Source of the DNA: Bradyrhizobium campsiandrae
GTDB lineage: Bacteria > Pseudomonadota > Alphaproteobacteria > Rhizobiales > Xanthobacteraceae
DNA length: 64,000 bases
Direction of reading: 5' to 3'
Assembly (NCBI RefSeq): GCF_014529705.1
Contig: NZ_JAANIH010000022.1
Span: 62,001-126,000, forward strand
Shown: piece by piece, positions 26,579 to 35,135 of the stretch
Numbering within the stretch: position 1 is the stretch's first letter
Layout of the letters: each line of letters starts with the position of its first letter
Program-made: the position numbers and the translations under genes
Notes under the pieces: generated by a model
Seen by the model: only the letters and a program-made list of their open reading frames with translations
What the model was told of the DNA's origin: nothing
Database searches by the model: none

Positions 26579-26782
26579 TCAGTATTCGATGGCGAGACGC
26601 TTGCGGATTTCGTCCACGCGCTTGTCGAGCGCATCGAACCGCGCATGGATCGAACGGTCATGGAGATAGAAGACGTAGCCACCGGCGAGGAAGGCGAAAA
26701 CCCAGTGGTGATGCTCGACATAGCCAAAGACCGCTTCGATGGCCTGGCCGATGAATGTGACCACGCTCCACACAAATTCCAT
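26579..26782 (-). CDS. Small membrane protein of unknown function
   Basis: 67 residues. One or two hydrophobic stretches (about 4-20 and 27-41), then a charged helical tail that looks able to form a short coiled coil (RFDALDKRVDEIRKRLA). A textbook ribosome site GGGAGGA stands eight bases before the ATG, which strongly supports translation. No family was recognised and neighbours give no hint. Confidence 0.75.
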   Translation of the reverse strand: MEFVWSVVTFIGQAIEAVFGYVEHHHWVFAFLAGGYVFYLHDRSIHARFDALDKRVDEIRKRLAIEY

Positions 26783-26973
26783 TGCAATATTCCTCCCGGC
26801 ACGCTTCGTCTTCGCTCACCGGCGTTCTCTGCGCGCCGGGCAACCCGTGCCGGAACCTAGCATGGCTCCCGGTTTGCGAGTAGCGGCTCACCGGGCGGTG
26901 ACCCAAAGCCGATTGCGGCCGCGGCAAAACTCTGCGAAGTCTGCTCCAACATAATGAGCTTGCGGACCCGCCA

Positions 26974-28347
26974 ATGCCTTCCGTCTTCGAGATATCGGCG
27001 ACTGCCACCCCGATCCTTTTCGTCACCAAATCGAGCTGGGAGACCGTGCGCGAGACGCTGCCGCCGCCGCAGCGCCAGTTCGCCATTGCGAGCGCCTTCA
27101 CAGCCAAGCCGGGCGGCTATCTTGCGCTACCCGCGCCCGACGGCACGATCGCGCAGGTGCTGTTCGGCCTCGAGGATGACGGCGCGAAATCGCGCGATCT
27201 GTTCCGGCCCGGCGCCCTGCCCGGCCTACTGCCGCCGGGTACGTATCGTTTCGCCAATGCGCCGCACGATGCACGACTGGCGGCGCTCGCCTTCGCGCTC
27301 GGCAGCTACCGTTTCGCGCGCTACCGCAAGACCGACAGGCCCGATGTCCGGCTGGTGCCGCCCGATGGTGTCGATCCGGCCGAGATCAACCGCATGGCTG
27401 AAGCCGCGATGCTGGCGCGCGACCTCATCAACACGCCGTCCAACGACATGGGGCCGGAGGAGCTGGCCGCGGCCGCGCAAGCGCTGGCGGCGGAATTCGG
27501 CGCCAGCTACACCTGCACCATCGGCGAGGAATTGGAAAAGAACTTCCCGCTGATCCACGCCGTCGGCATGGCTTCGAGCCGCGCGCCGCGGCTGATCGAC
27601 ATCGGCTGGGGCGACCCTGACCATCCCAAGGTGACGCTGGTCGGCAAGGGCGTCTGCTTCGACACCGGCGGGCTCGATCTGAAACCGTCGAGCGGCATGC
27701 TGATCATGAAAAAGGACATGGGCGGCGCCGCCAACGTGCTGGCGCTGGCGCGCATGGTGATGGATGCGAAGCTGAAGGTGCGGCTGCGCGTGCTGATCCC
27801 GGCGGTGGAGAACGCCGTTTCCGGCAACGCTTTCCGCCCGCTCGACATCTTCACCTCCCGCAAGGGCATCACGGTCGAGATCGGCAACACCGACGCGGAG
27901 GGCCGGCTGGTGCTCGCCGACGCGCTGGCGCTGGCCGACGAGGAGAAGCCCGAGCTTCTGATCGACCTGGGCACGCTGACCGGCGCTGCGCGCGTGGCGC
28001 TGGGCCCGGATTTACCGCCCTTTTACACCAATGATGAGACGCTGGCGGCCGATGTCGCGCGCTGCGCGGTGCAGGAGAACGATCCCTTGTGGCGCATGCC
28101 GCTGTGGCCGCCCTACGATGCCTGGCTGGACTCCAAGACCGCTACCATCACCAACGCGCCGTCGGGCGGCTTTGCTGGCTCGATCACCTGCGCGCTGTTC
28201 CTGCAACGCTTCGTCGAGCATGCCGGGAGCTGGCTTCACGTCGATATTTACGGCTGGACGCCGTCGGCCAAGCCGGCGCGGCCCGAGGGCGGCGAATGCC
28301 AGGCCGCCCGCGCCATCTACAGGGTGCTGAGCGAGCGCTATGCATGA
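26974..28347 (+). CDS. Leucyl aminopeptidase family protein (M17)
   Basis: 457 residues. Cytosolic zinc/manganese exopeptidase. The C-terminal catalytic domain shows the metal-binding GKGVCFDTGGLDLK segment (near 221-234), KKDMGGAA, and the M17 signature NTDAEGRLVLADAL (near 306-319), so it looks active. The N-terminal domain differs from E. coli PepA, as is usual in this group. Stop overlaps the next gene by eight bases, so peptidase and NlpC/P60 hydrolase are co-translated. Confidence 0.92.
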   Translation: MPSVFEISATATPILFVTKSSWETVRETLPPPQRQFAIASAFTAKPGGYLALPAPDGTIAQVLFGLEDDGAKSRDLFRPGALPGLLPPGTYRFANAPHDARLAALAFALGSYRFARYRKTDRPDVRLVPPDGVDPAEINRMAEAAMLARDLINTPSNDMGPEELAAAAQALAAEFGASYTCTIGEELEKNFPLIHAVGMASSRAPRLIDIGWGDPDHPKVTLVGKGVCFDTGGLDLKPSSGMLIMKKDMGGAANVLALARMVMDAKLKVRLRVLIPAVENAVSGNAFRPLDIFTSRKGITVEIGNTDAEGRLVLADALALADEEKPELLIDLGTLTGAARVALGPDLPPFYTNDETLAADVARCAVQENDPLWRMPLWPPYDAWLDSKTATITNAPSGGFAGSITCALFLQRFVEHAGSWLHVDIYGWTPSAKPARPEGGECQAARAIYRVLSERYA

Positions 28348-29182
28348 TATCAGGCTGACACCGGCACGCGGCGACCTCGCCGCGAAATATCTCGAAGGCC
28401 AGGTGCAGGCCGATCGCTTCGTCGCAGGCGAGGAATTCGAGGTGATTGCACCAGCCGCGCCGGTGCGCGAGCAGCCGTCATCGAACGCCATGCTGATGAC
28501 GGAAGCCCTGCGCGGCGAACGCGTCACGGTCTACGATCGCAACGGCGAGGGCTGGGCCTGGGGCCAGCTCGGCGGTGACGGCTATGTCGGCTGGCTGCCC
28601 GAGGCGGCGCTGACGACGCCTGTGGCCCCGCCAACGCACAAGGTGAGCGCGCTGCGGACGCTCGCCTTCCCCGGCCCCTCGATCAAGCTGCCCCCCTCCG
28701 ACACGCTGGTGCTGGGATCGAAGCTCGCGATCGCGCGCGAGGAGGGCATGTTCGCCGTGACGCGCGAAGGCGCGTTCCTGCCGAAGACCCATCTTTCGCC
28801 GCTCGACCAGCGCGAGCCTGACTTCGTCGGGGTCGCCGAGCGCTTCGTCGGCACGCCCTATCTCTGGGGCGGCAAGAGCAGTTTTGGCATCGACTGCTCG
28901 GGCCTGGTCCAGGTGTCGCTGACGGCCGCAGGCATCGGCTGCCCGCGCGACAGCGACATGCAGCAGGCAGGCCTCGGCCGCGCACTGGAGCCGCATGAGC
29001 GGAGCAAGTTGCAACGCGGCGACCTTATCTTCTGGAAGGGCCACGTCGCCATCGTCCGCGACGGCGGCACGATGGTTCACGCCAACGCCCATCACATGGC
29101 AACGGTGATCGAACCGATCGCGCCGGCCATCGCGCGGATCAGTCAAGCCGGCAGTGAGATTGTTTCGATCAAGCGGCTTTAG
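28340..29182 (+). CDS. SH3-domain NlpC/P60 cysteine peptidase
   Basis: 280 residues. Two SH3-like segments (about 30-90 and 100-150) precede an NlpC/P60 domain with the catalytic Cys in GIDCSGLVQ (near 185) and His in KGHVAIV (near 235), followed by HANAHHM. The family cuts gamma-D-Glu-diaminopimelate bonds in cell-wall peptides. No signal peptide is seen, so with the overlapping aminopeptidase it probably recycles murein peptides in the cytoplasm; that role is inferred. Confidence 0.9.
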   Translation: MHDIRLTPARGDLAAKYLEGQVQADRFVAGEEFEVIAPAAPVREQPSSNAMLMTEALRGERVTVYDRNGEGWAWGQLGGDGYVGWLPEAALTTPVAPPTHKVSALRTLAFPGPSIKLPPSDTLVLGSKLAIAREEGMFAVTREGAFLPKTHLSPLDQREPDFVGVAERFVGTPYLWGGKSSFGIDCSGLVQVSLTAAGIGCPRDSDMQQAGLGRALEPHERSKLQRGDLIFWKGHVAIVRDGGTMVHANAHHMATVIEPIAPAIARISQAGSEIVSIKRL

Positions 29183-29397
29183 GCGCGCGCCGACGAAAAT
29201 GCGCCGCGTCCGCTTTGCTCTCGAAAGGCGACGTCGAAGCCGTCGTGGCCCAAGGCTGCTTTGGACCATAAGGCGACATTGGCAGGCCGTAAGGCGAGCG
29301 CTGACATGCACCGTCCATTAACGAAGCAGGCGAGACGACTGGGCAATTTGATTTCGGACTGTGTAAGGTGCCCCGCTCCTCACGAAATAGGTGGCGA

Positions 29398-30174
29398 ATG
29401 GGTTCGGCCTCTTCCATCTCTGCGCTCCTTTCAGCTATGGCCCTGCTGTGGGGCGCATCTGAAGCATCCGCAGAATTTCTACCTGGCACTCCTTGCCCTG
29501 AAGGTTACACCTGCTTCTCACCGGAACCGCGGGACGGAGTCTGCAAGCACCCCGACGTGATCTTGGATGATAAGCTGAAGGTGACACGGATCGACGGCGA
29601 TCCGTTTTCACCAGAAAGCGAACGCGCTTGTATCGATCAAGCCGCGGGAGCTGTCGTTCGAGGCCGTGCAGGTCTTCAACTAAAGCTCGATAATGGCAAA
29701 GTCAGATTGTTCAAAGATAAAGGCAATTGCGAGCGAAATCCTGATACGTGCGAAATCTACTCTTTGTATGACTACTTCCCGAAGGGCAGATTGTTCTTGG
29801 TCCACGATCAGGGCTATGAGAGCGACGCTTGGTTTTTAGTAAGTCAACGAGAGGGTCGTAAGCAGAGGATTGTCGACCCTCCGGGCTATTCACCTAGCAA
29901 GCGCTGGTTGGTCGCAGTCAAGGCAATTGACGGCCCGAGCGACGCCAATAATGGCTTCGACATTCTCCCCGCGGATATGAATGCGAGTGGACCGAGCATA
30001 CACTATCGGCCGACGGAATATGAAAACTGGGAGTTTGTCCGCTGGGATAGCGATGAACGCCTCTTGCTGAATGTGACTATTCATGAGGATGGTAGTCGGG
30101 CGATGTTGACCCACCCCGCCGAAGCAACATTGGTCAAGGGCAAGTGGATCCTTAACAAGTGGGCGCCCCGCTAG
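29398..30174 (+). CDS. Secreted protein of unknown function
   Basis: 258 residues. Signal peptide (ISALLSAMALLWGASEASA) then a Cys-containing N-terminal part (CPEGYTCFSP; four to six cysteines up to about residue 120) and a C-terminal part with several Trp/Tyr that could be a beta-sandwich or propeller fragment. Start ATG at 29398 with AGGTGG close upstream; an earlier in-frame ATG at 29368 adds ten residues. Base composition is more AT-rich than the backbone, which fits an accessory gene. No family recognised. Confidence 0.65.
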   Translation: MGSASSISALLSAMALLWGASEASAEFLPGTPCPEGYTCFSPEPRDGVCKHPDVILDDKLKVTRIDGDPFSPESERACIDQAAGAVVRGRAGLQLKLDNGKVRLFKDKGNCERNPDTCEIYSLYDYFPKGRLFLVHDQGYESDAWFLVSQREGRKQRIVDPPGYSPSKRWLVAVKAIDGPSDANNGFDILPADMNASGPSIHYRPTEYENWEFVRWDSDERLLLNVTIHEDGSRAMLTHPAEATLVKGKWILNKWAPR

Positions 30175-30674
30175 TCTCGTGGCACAGATCGCTCTAGGAA
30201 GGCTCCGCTTTTGGTAAGCGCGATGTCGCCTTCGGGTCAATCGCGCCGGTTTGCTCCGGTCTAAGTTAGGTCCGGTCTACCCCCCGATACCCGACATGTC
30301 CTCAATCGTGGCATGTGGCAGGGATGGGCCAAGAGCCGAATTCCCGATAATGACCTCCATCTGCCTCCACCGACTGGAAGAAACATCCAAAGTTCGAAGT
30401 GACCATGCGCGAACTTCGCCTCAGGAGACGGTGAGATCTTGAAAGTTCCGTCGAGCGTGCGACCGATGCTTGTGGAGGCAGGATGGCACTCCGGCCGCCA
30501 GATCGACGTAGCGGCGATCTTCACTTGTCGTCCATAGCGTATGCGGTCGGGCTGCCCCCAAGACGCAGGTCCGCAATGGGTCATAGCAAGCGGACAACGC
30601 CTCGGCCGGAACGGAGGTCAGGGTCGGGTCCAACACCGGAAGTGCGACACTTGATCGAAAGGCCGTCCGATCTG
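30175..30674. other. 500-bp gap with no convincing gene
   Basis: Open frames occur on both strands but none has a ribosome site, known motif or sensible composition. Short stretches look like decayed coding DNA. I see no promoter, terminator or RNA gene that I can support. Confidence 0.5.
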
Positions 30675-31526
30675 TCAACGTCCCTCGAAATTGGGCGGAC
30701 GCCCTTGTGCTTGAGCATCCCGGCCTTCCTGAAAATCCCGGGTCGTGAGCAATGCTCGATATTGCTCGTCGAGCGCGGCCAGCGCCGCCTCGGAGTCATC
30801 GACCGCCATACGGGAAGAGGCCAGGGACGTCTCGATACCGAGAGGACCGCATGCGGCGATCTTGTTGGCGATCTCAACAGCCTTCGCGAGAGCTGCATCG
30901 CGGTTCGGGGCTACTTCCTGAACCGTTCCCATTCGGAGCGCTTCCCTCGCATTCCAATGATCGCCTGTCAAAATGAACCGCATCGCATTTCCCCAACCGG
31001 CCTCTCTTGGAAAGCGAACAGTTGCGCCGCCTCCGGGAAAACGGCCGTGCGTGTTCTCGTCCTGACCAAAATCCGTGTCATCAGAGGCCAAGCGTATGTC
31101 CGCGCCAAGGAAGATCTCGTGCGCCATATTCCACGTGTCGCCGTGAACCGCGACAACCAAGGGCTTCTTGAGCGCCGGTCCGGTCCGCCCGAGAGGGTCG
31201 ATGAAGCCGGGCCCATCCATCATCTTTTTTCCAGACTGGGCGAGTGCCTTGTAGGCGTCGACATCGACCCCTCTGGAGAAGCGATCGCCATGACCGAACA
31301 AAACCGCAGCTCGGAGCGACGAATCCCGATCGTAATCGAAGTAGGCTCTCGCAAGGCTTTCAGTCGCCTCCGGATCGAGCCGGTTGTCGATGTAGGGCTG
31401 ATTGATGCCGATCAACACGACATGGCCTTTCCGTTCGACCGTGATCTTCGTCTGTTGACCGTAAGGAACGTCCGTCATCAGCGTAGACTGTGCAGCTTCG
31501 TCGGTCTGTGATGTCATCGATGTCAT
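30675..31526 (-). CDS. Enoyl-CoA hydratase/isomerase family protein (crotonase fold)
   Basis: 283 residues from the ATG at 31526 (open frame continues to 31571). Crotonase fold with the two positions of the catalytic glutamates kept: E137 (AHEIFLGADIR) and E157 (FGQDENTHG). The usual oxyanion-hole GGG before the first Glu is replaced by NMAH, which is unusual and may mean another CoA substrate or reaction. Stands alone among gaps, with no beta-oxidation neighbours. Confidence 0.8.
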   Translation of the reverse strand: MTSMTSQTDEAAQSTLMTDVPYGQQTKITVERKGHVVLIGINQPYIDNRLDPEATESLARAYFDYDRDSSLRAAVLFGHGDRFSRGVDVDAYKALAQSGKKMMDGPGFIDPLGRTGPALKKPLVVAVHGDTWNMAHEIFLGADIRLASDDTDFGQDENTHGRFPGGGATVRFPREAGWGNAMRFILTGDHWNAREALRMGTVQEVAPNRDAALAKAVEIANKIAACGPLGIETSLASSRMAVDDSEAALAALDEQYRALLTTRDFQEGRDAQAQGRPPNFEGR

Positions 31527-32022
31527 TTCCGTCTTGAGCCGCAGCGCGACCACCACTGAAAGAACGGTCACTGCCGATCGGAGGGTCTTTGCTCTAGCGG
31601 CGAGCCGGTAGCCGCGCGCGATGATTAGGCATTCCAGTACGGATCAGCTCATGCAGAGGTCATCTTGAGGCTCGTGCAAAATGGATGTCAATTATCATGC
31701 CCAGGATGGGGGCCCACATCAGACAGGTGATCGTGCGTATCTGAAATGTCGCCGACTCTCGCGGAATTCGACTGAGCGCGCAGGATGGGTCGAGCGAAGC
31801 GAAACCCACCAGATTTCGTCCTCTTGATCAGATCGCACCAGCGATGGCACGGCTCCGTGCGTCGCCCATCGGCGATGGGTTTCGCAACGGCTCAACCCAT
31901 CCTACGAGCTGCCGATTCTTAGCCCGTTACGAAATCGCAACGCTTGACCGGCGCTCGGACTTCCGGGTTGCGGCGAAGGCGCTTAATAGGCCACTCTGCC
32001 TCAAGCCAGCACGCGCAGTCAG
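31527..32022. other. Gap containing a palindromic repeat
   Basis: About 500 bp between the crotonase gene and the broken phosphatase gene. The only clear structure is the 125-bp imperfect palindrome at 31781-31905. No gene is supported. Confidence 0.5.
31781..31905. repeat. MITE-like imperfect palindrome
   Basis: Terminal arms of about 30 bases are inverted copies: left AGGATGGGTCGAGCG then AAGCGAAACCCACC (31783-31810), right GATGGGTTTCGCAACGGCTC then AACCCATCCT (31874-31903). The middle holds another short inverted pair (near CGATGG/CCATCG). No ORF inside. This has the size and form of a small non-autonomous element. Similar GGATGGGT...ACCCATCC palindromes are common in this bacterial group, from memory. 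Confidence 0.7.
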
Positions 32023-32525
32023 CTAGACTCCCTCGCTGCGCTTCGTATTGCCGAAGGCAACCACCCAATCGCGCTGCTCGTCCGTATCCGGCACGATCAA
32101 GCCTCGCGAGCTCTTATCAGCGCGAGCGCTTCCTCCGCTTCGATTCCCGAACAGATCAGTACGCAAGCGGCAATCACCGACGACCGGCCAATCCCCGCCC
32201 GGCAATGGATCGCTGCGGACCGCCCGTCGCGCAAGCCGGCGGCCAACGACTGAGCGATCTTCGAAGCCTCTCGTCGGGATTCTGGCAGTCCTCGATCTGG
32301 AATCGGGAAAGAAATGAAGTCGATCCCACGGGAACGGCAAAGCTCGGCTTCACGCTTTAACCCGAGCTCAGAAACCTCCTCCTGCTCCAGAAGGCTCACC
32401 ACCACATCGACCCCGGAGTTCTTCCAGTCGTTCACCTCCATCTCCAACCACTCGTCAGCGCGAGGACGCGCCATAATCGCTATCCGTCCAGCCGCTCGAA
32501 CCTCAATCCAATGTAGTCGGGACAT
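32023..32525 (-). pseudogene. Dual-specificity/tyrosine phosphatase with C-terminal frameshift
   Basis: Frame from ATG 32525 to a stop at 32097 gives 142 residues with general acid D77 and the phosphate loop HCRAGIGRSS (C108, R114), so the catalytic part is intact. Near 32105 the frame breaks. The next frame continues at once with RGLIVPDTDEQRDWVVAFGN to a stop at 32023, which reads like the normal end of this protein. One lost base in AR|RGL would explain it. The truncated protein may still fold; a sequencing error is possible. Confidence 0.7.
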
Positions 32526-32732
32526 CCAAACTCTCGTTGCGCAATCCACGACACGGCAGCATCGCACAATCCACGCGTCACCGGCAGGGGCGGCCTTCGC
32601 CGGAAGGATACGATCAAGCGGTTATAGGTGCGCGTCGTCCAATCGCATTGCGTCCGCTTTACTCCGGCATTGAAGACGTTGCATCCAAGGCTGCACTGGG
32701 ATCAGACGCGGACAAACTGACTTGCCGGGTGT

Positions 32733-33245
32733 TCATCTCGCCCGTTTGAACACCAGCTCCAGCGTGATGCCTGCCTGCGTCCGCGGATTTGTGAACTTCA
32801 ATTCGTCGTCGGTGATCGATGTCACGATCCGGCGCTGATTTGGTGCTCCGACCAGGTTGGGAAATGAACTCGTCTCGATATTGACGTGGATCGTCTTGGT
32901 ACTTTCGTCAACGGTATACGTCCCGGTGTAAGCAATGACACCTGAGGCGATAGCCATGGCCTCCTCTGGCGAGGGGCGCGCAGAGTCGCCTGATGCATAT
33001 TTTGGCGCATCAGAGCGCACTGTAATGAAATGGAAGCGGCCTTCGGCGGTATAGGTCACGGCTCCTTGAAACGTCGGCCGGTCGACGGCGCTGCCATCCT
33101 CACGCGTGGCTTTGCCGGACTCGTAAATCCAAGTGCCGATCAATTGTTCTTTGAGAGACTTTACTTGAGAAAAACCATCGTCCGGAAATGCGACAACTGA
33201 AATGAATGCGGTCGCAAACAATCCGAGCGCATGACGCCTGTTCAT
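32733..33245 (-). CDS. Exported lipocalin-like domain protein
   Basis: 170 residues. N-terminal export signal MNRRHALGLFATAFISVVAF, then a lipocalin-like beta barrel of the small bacterial type: LIGTWIYESG, TYTAEGRFHFITVR, YTGTYTVDESTKTIHVNIE, LVFKRA. Function of the family is unknown; it may bind small hydrophobic molecules. Its ATG overlaps the stop of the globin gene as ATGA, so the two are translationally coupled. Confidence 0.78.
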   Translation of the reverse strand: MNRRHALGLFATAFISVVAFPDDGFSQVKSLKEQLIGTWIYESGKATREDGSAVDRPTFQGAVTYTAEGRFHFITVRSDAPKYASGDSARPSPEEAMAIASGVIAYTGTYTVDESTKTIHVNIETSSFPNLVGAPNQRRIVTSITDDELKFTNPRTQAGITLELVFKRAR

Positions 33246-33694
33246 GGGCCGAGCCGTGGCGTGTTGGTGATCGGCGACGCGGGCGAGCTCGCGCCAATTG
33301 CGATCATGCGCTCGGCAATGATGGCGTAAACCTTGCGCCAGGCCTGCTCCACCTCATCGGTCCAATGCGGCCCAAGCCCCCGCGCAAGGCTCCAGAGCAG
33401 TGCTTCGCCGACAACCGGATAGTGCTCGGGTCTTACACCGTAGCGCAGATGATTGCGGCCAAGGACGTCGGCACCTGACAACAGCCCGGTCGCCTCATCG
33501 AGGCTGCCGACCAGCACAGCGAGCTTTGCAATGAAATCATGCTTCAGAGCACTCATATCGGCCGGAAACATCGGCCTGAATTCCGGCGCAAGCTCAAATA
33601 TGCGATCGTAGAACGCTGTCGTCATGTCAGTGGCATTCGCGAAGACCATGTCAAATGAGGACCTGACGCGAACGATCTCCTCTGCGGTCAACAT
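33242..33694 (-). CDS. Single-domain bacterial globin
   Basis: 150 residues from the ATG at 33694 (the frame is open further up but without globin sequence). Closest in pattern to Vitreoscilla haemoglobin and flavohaemoglobin heads: Y29 (B10, in FYDRIF), F43 (CD1, MFP), proximal His H82 (F8, in RNHLRYGV) and the HYPVVGEALL block. No reductase domain. Such globins bind oxygen or detoxify nitric oxide. Coupled by ATGA to the exported lipocalin-like gene. Confidence 0.87.
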   Translation of the reverse strand: MLTAEEIVRVRSSFDMVFANATDMTTAFYDRIFELAPEFRPMFPADMSALKHDFIAKLAVLVGSLDEATGLLSGADVLGRNHLRYGVRPEHYPVVGEALLWSLARGLGPHWTDEVEQAWRKVYAIIAERMIAIGASSPASPITNTPRLGP

Positions 33695-33983
33695 CGCAAT
33701 TCCGACTTCCTGAAAACAAATTTGGGGACGATGCACATGTTGGCATTCAACCGAGCGCGGGCTCGAGCGCGCTTGCGAATGAACGGCAGCAGGCTTGTCC
33801 TTGGTGAAGCAATAATCAAAATCTGTTCTCAAGAAACGTTATCAAAGCTCCATGCCTGTTTCAATCTGCGCTCGCTCAAGCAAAAAAAGGCGGGGACTCT
33901 GCCGCGAAGGTTGGCTGCCACTTTTTTGGGCGTGCTCGTCCCGTATGTCTTGCGCCGAACCGTCGAGGACCGTTCCGGACCAT

Positions 33984-34763
33984 TCACGGCGGCAGGAAGC
34001 CTGCGACGGATCCAATCAGCTCGGCGCTGGCTGCCGGCTGCGAGGGGCGAGCGAAAATGAAGCGAGATGTCACGAATATGTCTACTTCAAGCCGACCGTC
34101 CTGGCCGATCAGGATCAAACCTGCGCCGCCATTCGCCACATTCAGAATGATCGGCTCGCCGCTCCATGTCTTGATCGGCTCCATGGCGATGATGAGAAAT
34201 TCGCCGATGGGCTGGTCGAGATATTGGAGGCGCAATTGCGGGCCGACTTCGGCCGCAGCAAGCTCAAAGCCGAGCTGCCGGGCGCGCGCGTAAACGTTGG
34301 CCAAGGTCACGGTGTCGGACGTGAACCCGAGCTGGGCGGGCGAGAGATCGACAAGCTCCACATTCGCCCTGTGAGAGCTGATCGTGAACGCCGGCCGGGC
34401 AAGGATCTCGGCGGCCTGGCCACCGACATTGCAGCCCCTGCTATCGAGCGCGTTGCGCAGCGCGAGAGTGTCGGCGAAGGTCCCGATCGTAATCGTCTTC
34501 CATGTCGCGACCTCGCGAGCGGAGCTGACGGGCTGTCGGGACGCTGGGGCCAAGCGCGGCTTGAGCTTCAGCTGGTTCTGCAACACATCGCGGGCCGCGC
34601 ATTGAGCAGACGCGGGGGTTGCGAAGGGAATGACGCAGGCGGCCCACAGCATGGAGGCTAGGACGTAAACCCGCCTTGCACTTGAATCATCATTGCCTGC
34701 TGCGCACCGGGCTCGGCTGCTGAAAACAGACATTCTGGAAAAAGACATGCTGGAAAAAGACAT
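33984..34763 (-). CDS. Exported protein of unknown function
   Basis: 259 residues from the ATG at 34763. The N terminus has a small repeat (MSFSSMSFSRMSVF), then a signal peptide ending PFATPASA near residue 53, suggesting that the true start may be one of the inner ATGs (34748 or 34733). The mature part has two early cysteines and a mixed alpha/beta look. It contains GFTSDTVTLANVYARARQLG, reminiscent of helical repeat segments. No family recognised. Confidence 0.6.
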   Translation of the reverse strand: MSFSSMSFSRMSVFSSRARCAAGNDDSSARRVYVLASMLWAACVIPFATPASAQCAARDVLQNQLKLKPRLAPASRQPVSSAREVATWKTITIGTFADTLALRNALDSRGCNVGGQAAEILARPAFTISSHRANVELVDLSPAQLGFTSDTVTLANVYARARQLGFELAAAEVGPQLRLQYLDQPIGEFLIIAMEPIKTWSGEPIILNVANGGAGLILIGQDGRLEVDIFVTSRFIFARPSQPAASAELIGSVAGFLPP

Positions 34764-34838
34764 GGCAAATGGCCTTTTCTAAAGCGTTGGACAGAAAATG
34801 CCCGCCTCCGAGTCAATGGGAAGAACGGAGGGAAAACG

Positions 34839-34901
34839 ATGCGCAATGAACATTCCCCGGCCGACTTGAAAAATGCGTCCGGAGGCGGGGCCTATGGCTA
34901 A
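34839..34901 (+). CDS. Tiny ORF 1 with strong ribosome site
   Basis: 20 residues (MRNEHSPADLKNASGGGAYG). A strong GGAGGG ribosome site lies about six bases before the ATG. Its stop overlaps the start region of the next tiny ORF, a typical coupling arrangement. It could be a leader peptide or a small functional peptide; chance is still possible. Confidence 0.28.
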   Translation: MRNEHSPADLKNASGGGAYG

Positions 34902-34971
34902 AGTATTCCAATTTCCAGATCGCAGGCGGCAGTCCGTAAGCCTGGTCACCCGCCTGCTTCATCAGCCCTAA
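34894..34971 (+). CDS. Tiny ORF 2, coupled to ORF 1
   Basis: 25 residues, basic (MAKVFQFPDRRRQSVSLVTR plus five more). GGAGGCGG lies six to seven bases before the ATG, inside ORF 1. No family recognised. Confidence 0.28.
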   Translation: MAKVFQFPDRRRQSVSLVTRLLHQP

Positions 34972-35135
34972 CGGGAATGATGCCGTCGAAACCTAGCACT
35001 CGGAGTTGGCCGGCTCAACAGCCAAGTCCGGCCGGGGTCCCGATCTGATGGCCCGGACGCCGCGGCGAGGTCAAACGAACCTCCCACATCGTGCAGGGTC
35101 CGGAACTGGATTGCGCGGCGTAGATACAAAGCCCG

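Larger units (their letters stand above)
34764..35135. other. Gap with two tiny overlapping ORFs
   Basis: About 370 bp between an exported unknown and the radical SAM gene, which both point left. Apart from the two small plus-strand ORFs at 34839-34971 I see no clear feature; a longer frame at 35006-35221 has no support. Confidence 0.5.

Noticed and set aside
26464..26754. 96-codon plus-strand frame
   Set aside because: Half of it is antisense to the better supported small membrane protein gene, and the Arg-rich end is typical of a wrong frame.
30421..30678. 85-codon minus-strand frame in the 30.2-30.7 kb gap
   Set aside because: No ribosome site, no motif and odd composition; it looks like decayed DNA.
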